Assembly: GCA_947504725.1 (NCBI GenBank)
Contig: CANNHN010000003.1
Location: 1 to 64,000, forward strand
Source: Bacteroidota bacterium
Lineage (GTDB): Bacteria > Bacteroidota > Bacteroidia > 2-12-FULL-35-15
Direction of reading: 5' to 3'
DNA: 64,000 nt
Shown here: positions 1 through 9,255 of the stretch, one piece after another
How the letters are laid out: every line of letters starts with the position of its first letter
How positions within the stretch are numbered: position 1 is the first letter of the stretch
Notes under the pieces: generated by a model
Databases searched by the model: none
What the model was told of the DNA's origin: nothing
What the model saw: only the letters and a program-made list of their open reading frames with translations
Program-made: the position numbers and the translations under genes

Positions 1-67
1 CTCTTCTAGTTTTTCTGCGAATCTCTTTGATGAAATTTTCGGTGGTTTGTTTTTTCTTTGTTTCCAT
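1..67 (-). CDS. IS3-family transposase OrfA, N-terminal fragment
   Basis: Reading from the ATG at 67 down to the window edge gives 22 residues beginning METKKKQTTENF and continuing IKEIRRKTRR. This matches the usual start of a common IS3-family OrfA group, whose next segment is a helix-turn-helix that binds the IS ends. OrfA normally acts with a frameshifted OrfAB transposase. Only the first codons are present, so the group cannot be fixed and intactness cannot be judged. The identification rests on recognising the charged IRRKTRR stretch. Confidence 0.55.
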   Translation of the reverse strand, partial: METKKKQTTENFIKEIRRKTRR

Positions 68-148
68 GGTTATATAAATTTATTGATTTATTGGAAACAC
101 TCTCTTATATTTGATTAAAACTAGTCCACTTTATGCTGAAGATTTACA
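1..148 (-). mobile_element. Left end of an IS3-like insertion sequence, cut by the window edge
   Basis: The stretch holds the first codons of a transposase reading off the left edge and about 80 bases of untranslated leader. The neighbouring surface-protein frame loses family resemblance after residue ~86, close to position 148, where the minus strand reads TGTAAATC; IS3-family ends commonly begin with TG. The exact terminus is inferred, because the other end and the target duplication lie outside the window. Confidence 0.55.
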
Positions 149-406
149 TCCATTAAGTGTAGCAGGTGTAACAGGGACGTTAAGTGTCGCACTTCCTCCA
201 CAAGTACTTGTGAAGTTAATTGTTTGTGATGCTCCAGGATTAAACCCTAAACAATCAACAAATAAATTTAAATTAATTTGATATTGATTTCCCCCCAAAC
301 AAGTGTAAGTGATTTCTCCACCTGCAATATGTGATGCGTTTGAGTGTTTTGGAGCAATGCTCAAAAGCGCTGTTAATCCAATAAATACTGCAATTTTTTT
401 AAACAT
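131..406 (-). pseudogene. 5' remnant of a secreted surface or adhesin-like protein, truncated by the IS
   Basis: The 91-residue frame starts with a signal peptide (residues 1-24, ending near SNA), then SHIAGGEITYTCLGG and a cysteine-containing beta-rich stretch (VDCLGFNPG, TSTCGGS). In Bacteroidota this opening is typical of very large secreted proteins that end in a gliding-motility or T9SS C-terminal domain, usually of many hundreds of residues. Here the frame stops just after entering sequence assigned to the IS; residues ~87-91 are probably IS-derived. It is best read as an interrupted gene whose remainder would lie beyond the IS, left of the window. An intact short secreted protein is the less likely alternative. 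Confidence 0.6.
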
Positions 407-598
407 CTTTCAATAATTATAAGTAGAATGTATTTTATCAATTTCAAAAATAATACCTATTCAGAGTAATCGTGGTGCAAAATTACGACAAAATTAGTAC
501 TTGATACCATGTTTTCATCGACAAAACTCCTTTTTTATTCGACAAGCCTTGCCTTTACTAGATGCTTTTTTTTAGATATAGGTTGCATGATTATGAAG

Positions 599-606
599 TA
601 CTTTTG
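599..606 (+). promoter_or_regulatory. Bacteroidota -7 promoter element (TAnnTTTG) upstream of the methyltransferase
   Basis: TACTTTTG matches the Bacteroidota -7 consensus and lies 28 bases before the GTG start at 635. The -33 partner is weak (a GGTTG at 581-585 is too close), so this is a probable but unproven promoter. Confidence 0.4.
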
Positions 607-634
607 ATTCATTTTTTTCAACTAAATTTACAAA

Positions 635-1420
635 GTGAAAAAACTCCAGATGATATATAACTATCTGATTTACAGGATAAAATCTGTGAACGAACATGGA
701 GTTCATTCCCCTTTTGTGTACGATTTGCTTATAAGTACTATTTATAACAAAAAAAACTTCTATTCTTATATTCAGATAGAGAAAATGAGAAATACTCTTT
801 CTTTATCTAAACATCAAATAGAATGTATCGACTTAGGAGCGGGCTCACTCGTAAATAATAGCACTAAAAAATCGATTCAAACAATTTTACATTCGGCTTC
901 TAAATCTCCAAAATATGCTCAATTATTGTTTCGTTTGGTGAATCATTTTCAACCAGATACAATTTTGGAATTAGGAACTTCTTTGGGAATTAGTTCTGCA
1001 TACATGGCATCAGCGAATTCGAAATCAAAGTTTATATCGATAGAAGGATGCAAAGAAATTGCAATTGTTGCTGGACAAAATTTTAAACAATTAGAATTAA
1101 AAAATGTTGAACAAGTAATTGGAAATTTTGATGAGGTGTTACCAGATGTTTTAAAAAATATAAACCAATTGGACTTTGTTTTTTTTGATGGAAATCATCG
1201 CAAAGAGCCTACAATTAATTATTTTAGACAATGTTTAGAAAAAGCAAGCGAAAAAAGTGTTTTTGTTTTCGATGACATTTATTGGTCTGCAGAAATGACT
1301 GAAGCATGGGAAGAAATAAAAAATCATGAAAAAGTAACTGTTTCGCTCGACTTGTTTTATTTGGGAATTGTTTTCTTTCGAAAAGAGCAATTGAAACAGA
1401 ATTTTATTATTCGTTACTAA
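635..1420 (+). CDS. Class I SAM-dependent methyltransferase
   Basis: 261 residues. The Rossmann core starts with LELGTSLGISSAYMA (about residues 112-126), the glycine-rich SAM loop; an acidic residue follows strand 2 (ISIEGC), and FVFFDGNHR and VFVFDDIYW resemble the later strands and metal or substrate loop of O-methyltransferases. The N-terminal ~95 residues, with HSPFVYDLL, are a lineage-specific extension. The substrate is unknown. The start chosen is GTG at 635; the ATG at 650 (residue 6) is a close alternative. It lies 125 bases upstream of the ABC ATPase gene in the same direction. Confidence 0.8.
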   Translation: MKKLQMIYNYLIYRIKSVNEHGVHSPFVYDLLISTIYNKKNFYSYIQIEKMRNTLSLSKHQIECIDLGAGSLVNNSTKKSIQTILHSASKSPKYAQLLFRLVNHFQPDTILELGTSLGISSAYMASANSKSKFISIEGCKEIAIVAGQNFKQLELKNVEQVIGNFDEVLPDVLKNINQLDFVFFDGNHRKEPTINYFRQCLEKASEKSVFVFDDIYWSAEMTEAWEEIKNHEKVTVSLDLFYLGIVFFRKEQLKQNFIIRY

Positions 1421-1545
1421 TCGTTAATACTGTATTTTAATTAGTAAATTTGTATAACAACATCATCGAATTACAAAAACGGATACAAAAATACCAAATT
1501 CGAATTGTATGTGATTCGTTTGGTTAGCGTACTCAACTATTAACT

Positions 1546-2265
1546 ATGAAACCTATTATAGAACTTTCTAAAATTGCCAAAGCCTATACAATTGGATCGG
1601 AAGAAATTCATGCGTTGCGTTCTGTTTCACTGGAAATATATAAAAATGAATATGTTGCTTTGATGGGTCCTTCTGGTAGTGGAAAGTCTACGTTAATGAA
1701 TATTTTAGGTTGTTTAGATAGTCCAACAAACGGAGAATATATTTTAAATAATCTTGCAGTTGCTAAAATGCTTGACAATGATTTAGCTGACGTTCGTAAT
1801 AAAGAAATTGGTTTTGTGTTTCAATCCTTTAATTTATTGCCACGTTCAACGGCACTAGACAATGTGATACTTCCATTAATATATGCAGGCTTTAGTAAAG
1901 CAGATAGAATTAAAAGAGGTAAGGAAGTGTTAGAGCAAGTTGGATTAGGAGATAGAATTATGCATAAGCCAAATGAGCTTTCTGGTGGTCAACGTCAACG
2001 TGTGGCTATTGCTAGAGCTTTGGTAAACAATCCAGCAATTATTTTAGCCGATGAGCCAACAGGAAATTTGGATTCAAAAACATCAGTTGAAATAATGGGT
2101 TTGTTTGAAGAAATTCATAAAAATGGAAACACTATAATTTTAGTAACGCACGAAGAAGATATCGCACAACATGCACATCGTATCGTTCGATTAAAAGATG
2201 GAATAGTGGAAAAGGATTATAAAAATGAAAATATTACAACTATAAGTAATAGAGTTTTTGCATAA
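1546..2265 (+). CDS. ABC transporter ATP-binding protein, MacB/LolD type
   Basis: 239 residues, the usual length for the LolD/MacB ATPase group. It shows Walker [10 protein letters not shown] (about residues 41-49), Q-loop VFQSFNLLP, signature [15 protein letters not shown], Walker [15 protein letters not shown] and switch histidine VTHEED. This group powers lipoprotein release or mechanotransmission-type export from the inner membrane. No permease gene lies next to it, so its partner is encoded elsewhere. A TAAATTTG element at 1445-1452 is a candidate promoter. The stop codon lies just before the start of the cobalamin adenosyltransferase gene, implying one transcript. Confidence 0.88.
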   Translation: MKPIIELSKIAKAYTIGSEEIHALRSVSLEIYKNEYVALMGPSGSGKSTLMNILGCLDSPTNGEYILNNLAVAKMLDNDLADVRNKEIGFVFQSFNLLPRSTALDNVILPLIYAGFSKADRIKRGKEVLEQVGLGDRIMHKPNELSGGQRQRVAIARALVNNPAIILADEPTGNLDSKTSVEIMGLFEEIHKNGNTIILVTHEEDIAQHAHRIVRLKDGIVEKDYKNENITTISNRVFA

Positions 2266-2272
2266 GATGACG

Positions 2273-2836
2273 ATGAAAATTTATACAAAAACAGGTGATA
2301 AGGGTCAAACTTCTTTGATTGGTGGAACTCGTGTTCCTAAACATCACATTCGTATTGAATCTTATGGAACAGTGGATGAGTTAAATTCTTATGTTGGATT
2401 AATTCGTGATCAAGAGATTGATGAGCATTCAAAAAAAATTCTAATCGAAATCCAGGACCGTCTATTTACAATCGGATCATCCTTAGCTTCTGACCCAGAA
2501 AAATCGAAAATGAAAATCCCAGATTTAAAGGAGTCGGATATTGAATTGCTGGAAAAGGAAATGGATGAAATGGATAAGTCGTTGCCTGAAATGAAATCTT
2601 TTGTTTTGCCAGGCGGACATACTACTGTTTCTTATTGTCACATAGCCCGTTGCGTTTGTCGCAGAGCCGAACGATTAACGATTCAACTTTCAGAAGATAG
2701 TTTTGTTGACGAATTGGTAATAAAATACCTCAACCGTTTAAGTGATTATCTGTTTGTCCTTTCAAGAAAATTGACGCAAGATTTGAAGGCTCAAGAAATT
2801 CCTTGGAAACCTCGTTTCTCGGCAGGCTCGAAATGA
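2273..2836 (+). CDS. Cob(I)yrinic acid a,c-diamide adenosyltransferase, PduO type
   Basis: ATP:corrinoid adenosyltransferase, which attaches the 5'-deoxyadenosyl group to reduced cobalamin to make coenzyme B12. Seen: the N-terminal ATP-binding signature IYTKTGDKGQTSL followed by GGTRVPK, then VDELNSYVG, and the C-terminal helices with RCVCRRAER and YLNRLSDYLFVLSRK, all standard for the trimeric PduO/ATR family. Length about 188 residues is normal. The open frame extends upstream to a TTG at 2258, but the family starts at MKIYTKTG, so the ATG at 2273 is chosen (ATG 2267 is possible). It follows the ABC ATPase gene by 7 bases. Confidence 0.88.
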   Translation: MKIYTKTGDKGQTSLIGGTRVPKHHIRIESYGTVDELNSYVGLIRDQEIDEHSKKILIEIQDRLFTIGSSLASDPEKSKMKIPDLKESDIELLEKEMDEMDKSLPEMKSFVLPGGHTTVSYCHIARCVCRRAERLTIQLSEDSFVDELVIKYLNRLSDYLFVLSRKLTQDLKAQEIPWKPRFSAGSK

Positions 2837-2857
2837 CAATTACGTTTTTTTGATCGT

Positions 2858-2881
2858 CATCCCGTGCCACGACACGGGATC
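2858..2881. repeat. Palindromic intergenic element (CCCGTG...CACGGG)
   Basis: The sequence TCCCGTG, a 6-base loop, then CACGGGA forms a perfect 7-bp stem. It sits in a GTCATCCCG context like the element near 8598 and resembles short GTCATCCCG or GTCACCCTGAG intergenic repeats. It may also act as a weak terminator for the adenosyltransferase gene, although no T-run follows. Confidence 0.5.
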
Positions 2882-2983
2882 TCCCTGTTAGGAATTGGAA
2901 AGTTTGTGAGCTACAAATAACCACCTTTCACCGCTTGAAAATCCTTTATTAACAGCTGTTTATTAAAAAAGATACTTTGTCTC

Positions 2984-3013
2984 TTTGATTAGTGGAATTA
3001 ATTTTTACTTTTG
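2984..3013 (+). promoter_or_regulatory. Bacteroidota-type promoter for the DUF2795 gene
   Basis: A TTTG at 2984-2987 and a TACTTTTG at 3006-3013 are separated by 18 bases, close to the TTTG-N19-TAnnTTTG arrangement recognised by the Bacteroidota primary sigma factor. The predicted start of transcription, near 3020, leaves a leader of about 90 bases before the ATG at 3109. Confidence 0.55.
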
Positions 3014-3108
3014 CAGAAATATCGACTGATATTAAAAAAAGTTTTAAAAATTTATTTCAGAATGTAACAACTTAAAAGTTTTTGCGTTCTAAATTCAAAA
3101 CGAACAAA

Positions 3109-3330
3109 ATGTACTGGACACTCGAATTAGCAAAAAACTTAGAAGATGCCCCTTGGCCTGCATCTAAAGATGAATTAATTGACTTTGCAATCCGTTCCGG
3201 AGCACCAATGGAAGTGATTGAAAATCTTCAAGAGATTGAAGATGAAGGGGAGATTTATGAATCCATAGAAGAGATTTGGCCAGATTACCCTACTAAAGAA
3301 GACTTCTTCTTCAATGAAGATGAATATTAA
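3109..3330 (+). CDS. DUF2795 domain protein
   Basis: 73 residues from the ATG at 3109 (MYWTLELAKN). The frame is open back to a TTG at 3082, but the family begins at MYWTLELA and the promoter is upstream. It is small and acidic, ending in EEIWPDYPTKEDFFFNEDEY, a tail I recognise as highly conserved in Bacteroidota. The DUF2795 core (PASKDELIDFAIRSGAP) is a small helical fold with no established activity. It has its own promoter and is followed by a strong terminator, so it is transcribed alone just upstream of secA. Confidence 0.8.
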   Translation: MYWTLELAKNLEDAPWPASKDELIDFAIRSGAPMEVIENLQEIEDEGEIYESIEEIWPDYPTKEDFFFNEDEY

Positions 3331-3653
3331 TGGTATTCTATAATTATTTAAAAGTCCCATAAGTTTGTTCTTATGGGACTTTTTGTTTTCAAAGATTTCA
3401 TGATTCAAATGTCATCTTATGCAACGACATGGTATCTACCGTTTCGAAGCCCTCTTATGTTAATTTGTCATGTTTTTTTAAACGGAACAACTTTTGACTA
3501 TTCCCTACCAATGTTTTATTTTCCTTTTTTGCTTCTTTTCCCTTTATTGATAAGTCATTTGACGGAGCAAGAATTTTCGAGAAATGAAGCCAAAAATTAG
3601 CTATTTTTACATCCCGATAAATCGCGGACAACACTATTAAAAACGATTACCTT
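3331..3653. other. Intergenic region upstream of secA
   Basis: 323 bases without a convincing gene. It holds the terminator of the DUF2795 gene (3350-3384) and an AT-rich leader before secA. A 75-codon open frame starts inside the terminator hairpin and encodes a hydrophobic product with no family likeness; I do not call it. A TATTTTTA at about 3602 is a poor candidate -7 element for secA. Confidence 0.6.
3350..3384 (+). terminator. Intrinsic terminator after the DUF2795 gene
   Basis: AAAAGTCCCATAAG, a 6-base loop, then CTTATGGGACTTTT: a 14-bp perfect stem with a GC-rich part and a T-run. Confidence 0.9.
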
Positions 3654-6600
3654 ATGTTAGATATTTTTACAAAAAGCATTTCTAAATTTTTCGGAACCAA
3701 ATCCGATAGAGATTTAAAAGAAATACAACCCATTCTTGATCAGATATTAATTGAATATCCAAAACTTGCTGGTTTAAGCAACGACCAATTACGTGATAAA
3801 ACAATCGAGTTTAAAAAACGTATTGCCGATCGTTCTTCAAAAGAGAATGGACAAATTTCAGATATCCGCCAAAAAATAGATGGCGATCCAGAGATGGAAG
3901 TGGAAACGAAAGAAAAATTATATGAGGAGATTGATGAACTTGAAAAAACAATCATAAAAAATAACAAAGAAGTTTTAGATGAAATTTTGCCACAAGCTTT
4001 TTCAGTTATTAAAGAAACGGCAAAACGATTAAAAGATAATTCTGTTCTTGAAGTTACAGCAACACAAATGGATCGCGACTTTGCAGCGCAACGTGATTCA
4101 GTTGTTATCAAAGGAGATAAAGCAATTTGGTCAAACACATGGAAAGCGGCAGGAAATGATGTTAAATGGGATATGGTGCATTATGATGTGCAGTTAATTG
4201 GTGGTATTGTTTTACATCAAGGGAAAATTTCGGAGATGGGAACAGGGGAAGGAAAAACATTGGTTGGAACATTGCCTGTTTATTTAAATGCACTTACAGG
4301 TTTAGGTGTTCACGTTGTGACTGTAAATAACTATTTGGCAAAACGAGATTCAGAATGGAATGGACCGCTTTTCGAATTTCACGGATTATCTGTTGATTGT
4401 ATTGACAAACACGAGCCGAATTCTCCTGAGCGTAGACAAGCATATTTAGCTGATATCACTTTTGGAACAAACAACGAATTTGGATTTGATTATTTACGTG
4501 ATAACATGTCGCGCATCCCTGAAGATTTAGTTCAACGTAAACACAATTATGCAATTGTGGATGAGGTGGATAGTGTTTTGATTGATGATGCGCGTACTCC
4601 ATTAATTATTTCTGGTCCAACACCAAAAGGTGATAATCAAGAATTTGCTCCTTTAAAACCACGTATCGAAAAAATTGTAAACGCTCAAAAAAATTATGTG
4701 AACTCTGCTTTAACAGATGCTAAAAAATTATTAGCTGATGGAAAAGAAAAAGAAGGGGGCGTAGCATTGTTGCGCGCTTATAGAGGCTTGCCTAAGAACA
4801 AAGCGTTGATTAAGTTTTTGTCTGAAGCTGGAATGAGAGCACAATTGCAAAAGACAGAAAATTTTTATTTGCAAGATCAATCTCGTGACATGCACAAGGT
4901 GGATGCCGAATTGTTTTTTGTGATTGACGAAAAAAATAATTCCATCGAATTAACAGAAAAAGGATTAGAATTGATTTCTACTTCATCTGAAGATGCAAAA
5001 TTCTTTGTATTGCCAGATGTTGGAACAGAAATAGCTAACCTGGAAAAATCTTCTGCTCCGTTAGAAGAAAAAGCTCAACGCAAAGAAGAATTGATTCGTG
5101 ATTATTCAATTAAATCAGAACGTGTTCATACCATCAACCAATTATTAAAAGCATACACCCTTTTCGAAATTGATGTGGAGTATGTGATTATGGATGGTAA
5201 AATTAAAATTGTTGATGAGCAAACTGGTCGTATCATGGAAGGTCGTAGATATTCCGATGGTTTGCATCAGGCAATTGAAGCGAAGGAGAATGTAAAAGTA
5301 GAAGCTGCAACGCAAACGTATGCAACCGTTACTTTGCAAAACTATTTCCGAATGTACTCTAAGTTGTCAGGTATGACGGGTACTGCAGAAACTGAAGCAG
5401 GTGAATTTTGGGATATTTATAAATTGGATGTTGTGGCAATTCCTACCAATCGACCAATAGCTCGTAAAGATCACGAAGATTTAGTTTTCAAAACGAAACG
5501 TGAAAAATACAATGCAGTAATTGAAGAAGTTGGAAAATGTGTTGAAGCAGGCCGACCAGTGTTAGTTGGAACAACCTCTGTTGAGATTTCTGAATTGTTA
5601 AGTCGTATGTTGAAATTGCGCGGAATCAAACACAATGTATTGAACGCGAAAATGCATCAACGTGAAGCGGAAATTGTTCAAGAAGCTGGATTAGCAGGAA
5701 CAGTTACCATTGCAACCAACATGGCGGGTCGTGGAACGGATATTAAATTGGGTGCAGGAGTAAAAGATGCAGGTGGATTAGCAATTATTGGAACAGAGCG
5801 TCACGAATCTAGACGTGTGGACAGACAGTTGCGTGGTCGTGCTGGTCGTCAGGGTGATCCAGGATCTTCTCAGTTTTTTGCTTCTTTGGAAGATGACTTG
5901 ATGCGTTTATTTGGCTCAGAACGAATTGCAAAGTTGATGGATAGAATGGGAATTAAAGAAGGTGAAGTGATTCAACATTCTATGATTACTAAATCTATCG
6001 AGCGTGCTCAAAAGAAAGTAGAAGAAAATAACTTCGGTACTCGTAAACGTTTGATTGAGTATGACGATGTGATGAACTCTCAACGTGAAGTTATTTATAA
6101 AAAACGTAGACATGCATTGTTTGGCGAGCGTTTGGCAATTGATATTGCTAATTCTATTTATGATACATGTGAATCAATTGTAGCAGAATATCACGAAGGA
6201 AAAGATTTTGATGGTTTCAATATTGAAGTGTTACGTGTATTGTCCATAGAATCTCCTGTGGATGAAAATAGATTTTCAGAAATGAAACATCAAGAAATTG
6301 TGGAAGCGTTATATGAAAAAGCAGACACGCATTACAGCACAAAAAACAATCACATAAAAACAAAATCATTTCCTGTAATAAAAGATGTTTTTGAAAATCA
6401 AGCAGCCGCTTACGAAAACATTGTTACTCCTTTGAGTGATGGAATAAAAACGTTGCAAGTGGTTGTAAACTTAAAACGTGCTTATGAAACTAAAGGTGCT
6501 GAATTGGTTTTAGGTTTAGAAAAAGGAACAGCATTATCAATGATTGACGATTCGTGGAAAGAGCACTTACGTGAAATGGATGAATTAAAGCAATCTGTAC

Positions 6601-6956
6601 AAAATGCGGTTTACGAACAAAAAGATCCATTGCTGATTTATAAATTTGAATCGTTCCAATTGTTTAAGCGAATGGTATCGGATGTAAACAAAGAGATTGT
6701 TTCTTTCTTAATGCGTGCCAATTTACCGAACGAAGTTCAGAACAGTGTGCAGCAAGCTAGAGTTCAAGCTCCTCAACGTCAACAACAAACTCAAACGAGC
6801 AGAACGGAAGTTGGATCAAATACAAACACTAACAATCCAAACGAAGAACAACCGAAAGTGAAAGCACAGCCGGTTAGAGTAGAGCAGAAGATTGGAAGAA
6901 ATGACCCTTGTCCTTGTGGCAGTGGTAAAAAATATAAAGCTTGTCACGGGCAATAA
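3654..6956 (+). CDS. secA: Preprotein translocase ATPase SecA
   Basis: Motor ATPase that drives unfolded precursors through SecYEG. 1100 residues, the long Bacteroidota form (E. coli SecA is about 900), with the extra length mainly in insertions around residues 340-440. Seen: Walker A-type MGTGEGKT (about 195-202), DEAD-type [19 protein letters not shown], preprotein-binding region, motif [14 protein letters not shown] and [14 protein letters not shown] in the second nucleotide-binding domain, the helical scaffold, a Gln/Thr/Asn-rich linker, and the terminal zinc-binding SEC-C motif [17 protein letters not shown], which contacts SecB or ribosomes. The ATG at 3654 gives the usual [14 protein letters not shown] start. 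It has its own terminator. Confidence 0.97.
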   Translation: MLDIFTKSISKFFGTKSDRDLKEIQPILDQILIEYPKLAGLSNDQLRDKTIEFKKRIADRSSKENGQISDIRQKIDGDPEMEVETKEKLYEEIDELEKTIIKNNKEVLDEILPQAFSVIKETAKRLKDNSVLEVTATQMDRDFAAQRDSVVIKGDKAIWSNTWKAAGNDVKWDMVHYDVQLIGGIVLHQGKISEMGTGEGKTLVGTLPVYLNALTGLGVHVVTVNNYLAKRDSEWNGPLFEFHGLSVDCIDKHEPNSPERRQAYLADITFGTNNEFGFDYLRDNMSRIPEDLVQRKHNYAIVDEVDSVLIDDARTPLIISGPTPKGDNQEFAPLKPRIEKIVNAQKNYVNSALTDAKKLLADGKEKEGGVALLRAYRGLPKNKALIKFLSEAGMRAQLQKTENFYLQDQSRDMHKVDAELFFVIDEKNNSIELTEKGLELISTSSEDAKFFVLPDVGTEIANLEKSSAPLEEKAQRKEELIRDYSIKSERVHTINQLLKAYTLFEIDVEYVIMDGKIKIVDEQTGRIMEGRRYSDGLHQAIEAKENVKVEAATQTYATVTLQNYFRMYSKLSGMTGTAETEAGEFWDIYKLDVVAIPTNRPIARKDHEDLVFKTKREKYNAVIEEVGKCVEAGRPVLVGTTSVEISELLSRMLKLRGIKHNVLNAKMHQREAEIVQEAGLAGTVTIATNMAGRGTDIKLGAGVKDAGGLAIIGTERHESRRVDRQLRGRAGRQGDPGSSQFFASLEDDLMRLFGSERIAKLMDRMGIKEGEVIQHSMITKSIERAQKKVEENNFGTRKRLIEYDDVMNSQREVIYKKRRHALFGERLAIDIANSIYDTCESIVAEYHEGKDFDGFNIEVLRVLSIESPVDENRFSEMKHQEIVEALYEKADTHYSTKNNHIKTKSFPVIKDVFENQAAAYENIVTPLSDGIKTLQVVVNLKRAYETKGAELVLGLEKGTALSMIDDSWKEHLREMDELKQSVQNAVYEQKDPLLIYKFESFQLFKRMVSDVNKEIVSFLMRANLPNEVQNSVQQARVQAPQRQQQTQTSRTEVGSNTNTNNPNEEQPKVKAQPVRVEQKIGRNDPCPCGSGKKYKACHGQ

Positions 6957-6974
6957 TAAATTAAAATCATCTTT

Positions 6975-7008
6975 AAAGCCTCTTCGAAATTTTTGAAGAG
7001 GCTTTTTT
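6975..7008 (+). terminator. Intrinsic terminator after secA
   Basis: AAAGCCTCTTC, a loop, then GAAGAGGCTTTTTT: an 11-bp stem followed by T6. Confidence 0.9.
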
Positions 7009-7074
7009 GTCTTTATAAACATCTCAAAATTAATAAGTTTTGATTCTCAGCAAAATTTTGGGAATCGAATGGTT

Positions 7075-7082
7075 TATTTTTG
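7075..7082 (+). promoter_or_regulatory. Bacteroidota -7 element upstream of the DUF1761 gene
   Basis: TATTTTTG matches TAnnTTTG and lies 22 bases before the ATG at 7105. No TTTG sits at the standard distance upstream, so confidence is moderate. Confidence 0.4.
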
Positions 7083-7104
7083 ATTGAACCAAAACTCTAA
7101 CCTC

Positions 7105-7623
7105 ATGGATATAAAAATTAATTTTCTGTATGTTTTTTTAGCAGCTCTTGTACCGATGATTCTCGGCTTTATTTGGTATAATCCTAAAGTATTAGGAAAA
7201 GTATGGATGGATGCCGCTGGTATTACTGAAGACAAGATGAAAGGTGGCAACATGGCTGTCATCTTCGGAGTGTCATTAGTGCTTAGTTTTTTATTGGCAA
7301 TGTCACTAATGCCTCTCACCATTCATCAAATGGGTGTTTTCTCTACACTTGCAACTCCCGATACGATGGCGGATCCTATTAACTCGGAAGGCGCACAGTA
7401 TTTCAAAGACTTTATGTCGAAGTATGGAAGTAATTTCCGCACGTTCAAGCATGGGATGTTTCATGGTATTATGGCTGGATTATTTCTTGTTTTACCTGTA
7501 ATGGGAACAAATGCTCTTTTTGAGCGAAAAGGCTTCAAGTATATCGCAGTGAATTGTGGCTACTGGATACTTTGCCTTGGTATTATGGGTGGTATCATTT
7601 GTCAGTGGGGACTTAGCTATTAA
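7105..7623 (+). CDS. DUF1761-family inner-membrane protein
   Basis: 172 residues with four predicted membrane segments: FLYVFLAALVPMILGFIWY (about 6-24), VIFGVSLVLSFLLAMSLM, GIMAGLFLVLPVMGTNALF and YWILCLGIMGGIICQWG. The GFIWYNPKVLGKVWM stretch after helix 1 is the hallmark of DUF1761. The family is of unknown function and is widespread in Bacteroidota and actinobacteria. The frame extends upstream to TTG 7084, but that overlaps the promoter element, so ATG 7105 is used. It is a single gene between two terminators. Confidence 0.8.
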   Translation: MDIKINFLYVFLAALVPMILGFIWYNPKVLGKVWMDAAGITEDKMKGGNMAVIFGVSLVLSFLLAMSLMPLTIHQMGVFSTLATPDTMADPINSEGAQYFKDFMSKYGSNFRTFKHGMFHGIMAGLFLVLPVMGTNALFERKGFKYIAVNCGYWILCLGIMGGIICQWGLSY

Positions 7624-7660
7624 AAGGTGACTAGGTGATTATGTAACTATGTAATAAGAA
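7624..7660. repeat. Degenerate word repeat (GTGACTAGGTGATTATGTAACTATGTAAT)
   Basis: Imperfect tandem words of about 8-9 bases of the GTGATTA/GTAACTA type lie directly after the stop codon of the DUF1761 gene. They belong to the class of short periodic sequences seen at several gene junctions of this window. No coding or RNA function is evident. Confidence 0.5.
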
Positions 7661-7666
7661 AAAAAT

Positions 7667-7697
7667 GATCCCCTCTGATAATTTACCAGAGGGGATC
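7667..7697. terminator. Bidirectional terminator between convergent genes
   Basis: GATCCCCTCTG, a short loop, then CAGAGGGGATC gives a perfect 11-bp stem, with A-rich sequence on the left and T/A-rich on the right. It can serve both the DUF1761 gene (plus) and the yceI-like gene (minus). Confidence 0.8.
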
Positions 7698-7721
7698 TTA
7701 AATTTTAATTAAAAACAAAAC

Positions 7722-8327
7722 TTATTTAGCACTTGCAACAACGTTGATGCTTAATTCAAATTCATCGCTTAAAGCTTTGTCTCCTAATCCTTCGAAGAAA
7801 CTAGCAGAACCATATTTGATATCAAATTTAGTACGGTTCACCATAATTTTTGCTACTGTAACAAATGTTTTAGCATCCATTTTAATCATCGCTGGAAAAG
7901 AAACTTCATTCGTTATGCCTTTGATCGTTAATTTACCAGTTACATCATAATCATTTCCAGATTTTAATGTAGCTTTTGTAATTTCAAACTTTGCAGTTGG
8001 GAATTTTTCAGTACCGAAAAAATCATCTGCTTTTAAATGTCCAACCAATTTACCATTGTATTCTTTGTCTGTTAAATCAGTACAAGTAATAGAGGTCATA
8101 TCAATTTCGAATGAACCGCCTGTTACTGTTTTTCCATCAGATACAATATTCCCTTTAGAAATTGTAATACCTCCTTCATGTTGACCAGTTACTTTTTTAC
8201 CCAACCATTTAGCAGTTGTAGCTTTTGTGTCGATTGAGTAATTTACGTTAGACGCTTTAGGTGTTGTGAAAGCGAAAGCTCCAATTACAGCTACTGCAAT
8301 TAAGCCAGATGTCATTTTTTTAATCAT
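7722..8327 (-). CDS. YceI-family periplasmic protein
   Basis: 201 residues with a signal peptide (MIKKMTSGLIAVAVIGAFAF, cleavage near residue 25). The mature part is a complete YceI lipocalin-like barrel: YSIDTKATTAKWLGKKV, then SFEIDMTSITCTDL, HLKADDFFGTEKFPTAKFEI, and KLTIKGITNEVSFPA. YceI barrels bind long-chain isoprenoids or fatty amides. It is preceded by two TATATTTG elements, so expression may be strong. Confidence 0.9.
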   Translation of the reverse strand: MIKKMTSGLIAVAVIGAFAFTTPKASNVNYSIDTKATTAKWLGKKVTGQHEGGITISKGNIVSDGKTVTGGSFEIDMTSITCTDLTDKEYNGKLVGHLKADDFFGTEKFPTAKFEITKATLKSGNDYDVTGKLTIKGITNEVSFPAMIKMDAKTFVTVAKIMVNRTKFDIKYGSASFFEGLGDKALSDEFELSINVVASAK

Positions 8328-8358
8328 TGTTTTTAGGTTTTTTTAGAGTTTAATAGTG

Positions 8359-8391
8359 CAAATATATACAAATATATGTATATACATATAA
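8359..8391 (-). promoter_or_regulatory. Promoter and AT palindrome upstream of the yceI-like gene
   Basis: On the minus strand two TATATTTG boxes (8366-8359 and 8376-8369) match TAnnTTTG, 32 and 42 bases before the start codon. They sit inside an AT-only inverted repeat (TATATAC...GTATATA), which could be an operator or only promoter composition. Confidence 0.45.
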
Positions 8392-8529
8392 TGTTTAAAC
8401 ATTATTTTTTTAAAAAGGTTTAGATTTTTTAAAATAAACATGAATTATGCCCAAAAGTTTAAAAGAGAGAATGATTTTTGATAGCCGGAATCGGATATAA
8501 AAGGGTAAAATGGAAAAATAATGCAGGAA

Positions 8530-8622
8530 TAAAGGGCAGAGATTTCTCGACTCTGCTCGAAAGGACAGTTCTAACAACCTGTGTTGTTTTAAATTGTCAT
8601 CCCGAGCGAGGGTGAGGGACTA
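8530..8622. repeat. Intergenic dispersed-repeat remnants (TCGACTCTGCTCGAAAGGAC; GTCATCCCGAGCGAGGG)
   Basis: Two segments resemble common Bacteroidota intergenic elements: one around 8545-8567 with TCGACTCTGCTCGAAA, and GTCATCCCGAGCGAGGGTGAGGGA at 8598-8621, running up to the msrB stop. Similar GTCA(T/C)CC elements occur at 2856, 28560 and 47748. Confidence 0.5.
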
Positions 8623-9105
8623 TTTCTTAAACTCAATAGAAACCGAGTTAATACAATAACGTAAGCCAGTAGGAGCAGGGCCATCATCAAAAACGTGACC
8701 TAAATGACCGCCACATGTTGCACACGTAATCTCGGTACGAATCATTCCATGAGATTTATCCTTAATATAAACCACTTTTGTAGAATCTACCACGTCTGAG
8801 AAACTTGGCCATCCACAGCCAGCATCAAATTTTGTGTCAGATTTAAACAATTCGGAGTTGCAACCTGCACATACGTACATTCCCTTTTCGGTATGTAAAT
8901 AGTATTTACCAGAATAAGGCATTTCTGTTCCTTTTTCTCTTAATACATTGTATTGTTCAGCGCTAAGTGCCTTTTTCCACTCATCATCTGTTTTAACTAC
9001 TTTGTTTGAATCGCTCATTGTACTTTTTGGTTTTTGACTTGTTTGTCCAGTTCCATTGCAGGCAACCAAACTAAAAGAAACTAATAATAAAACTATATTT
9101 TTCAT
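8620..9105 (-). CDS. msrB: Peptide-methionine (R)-S-oxide reductase MsrB, lipoprotein
   Basis: Reduces R-methionine sulfoxide in oxidised proteins. 161 residues from the ATG at 9105; the frame is open 11 codons further, but [16 protein letters not shown] is a clear lipoprotein signal with the lipidated Cys at about residue 16, so the enzyme is membrane-anchored outside the cytoplasm. Seen: two zinc-binding CxxC pairs (CAGC, CATC), [15 protein letters not shown] and the catalytic-cysteine motif [10 protein letters not shown] thiol donor is needed in the periplasm; the DsbD encoded at 23989 is a plausible one, though not adjacent. Confidence 0.92.
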   Translation of the reverse strand: MKNIVLLLVSFSLVACNGTGQTSQKPKSTMSDSNKVVKTDDEWKKALSAEQYNVLREKGTEMPYSGKYYLHTEKGMYVCAGCNSELFKSDTKFDAGCGWPSFSDVVDSTKVVYIKDKSHGMIRTEITCATCGGHLGHVFDDGPAPTGLRYCINSVSIEFKK

Positions 9106-9203
9106 AAGACTATATTTATTGTCATATACGTATAACACTTTATAGTTGGATTTAGTTCAAATAATTCTCTTCAAATCTAATAATGTTTTATTCAACAGCC
9201 ATA

Positions 9204-9234
9204 TTGTATACTAGCCAATATTTTTTTATCTTTG
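9204..9234 (+). promoter_or_regulatory. Bacteroidota-type promoter for the T9SS cargo gene
   Basis: TTG at 9204-9206 and TATCTTTG at 9227-9234 are 20 bases apart, fitting the -33/-7 pattern. The ATG at 9256 follows by about 20 bases. Confidence 0.5.
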
Positions 9235-9255
9235 GTTAAACTAAATAAAAGAACT

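Noticed and set aside
3373-3600. 75-codon hydrophobic open frame upstream of secA
   Set aside because: It begins inside the terminator of the DUF2795 gene, has no recognisable family and an aromatic-rich composition expected of AT-rich non-coding DNA.
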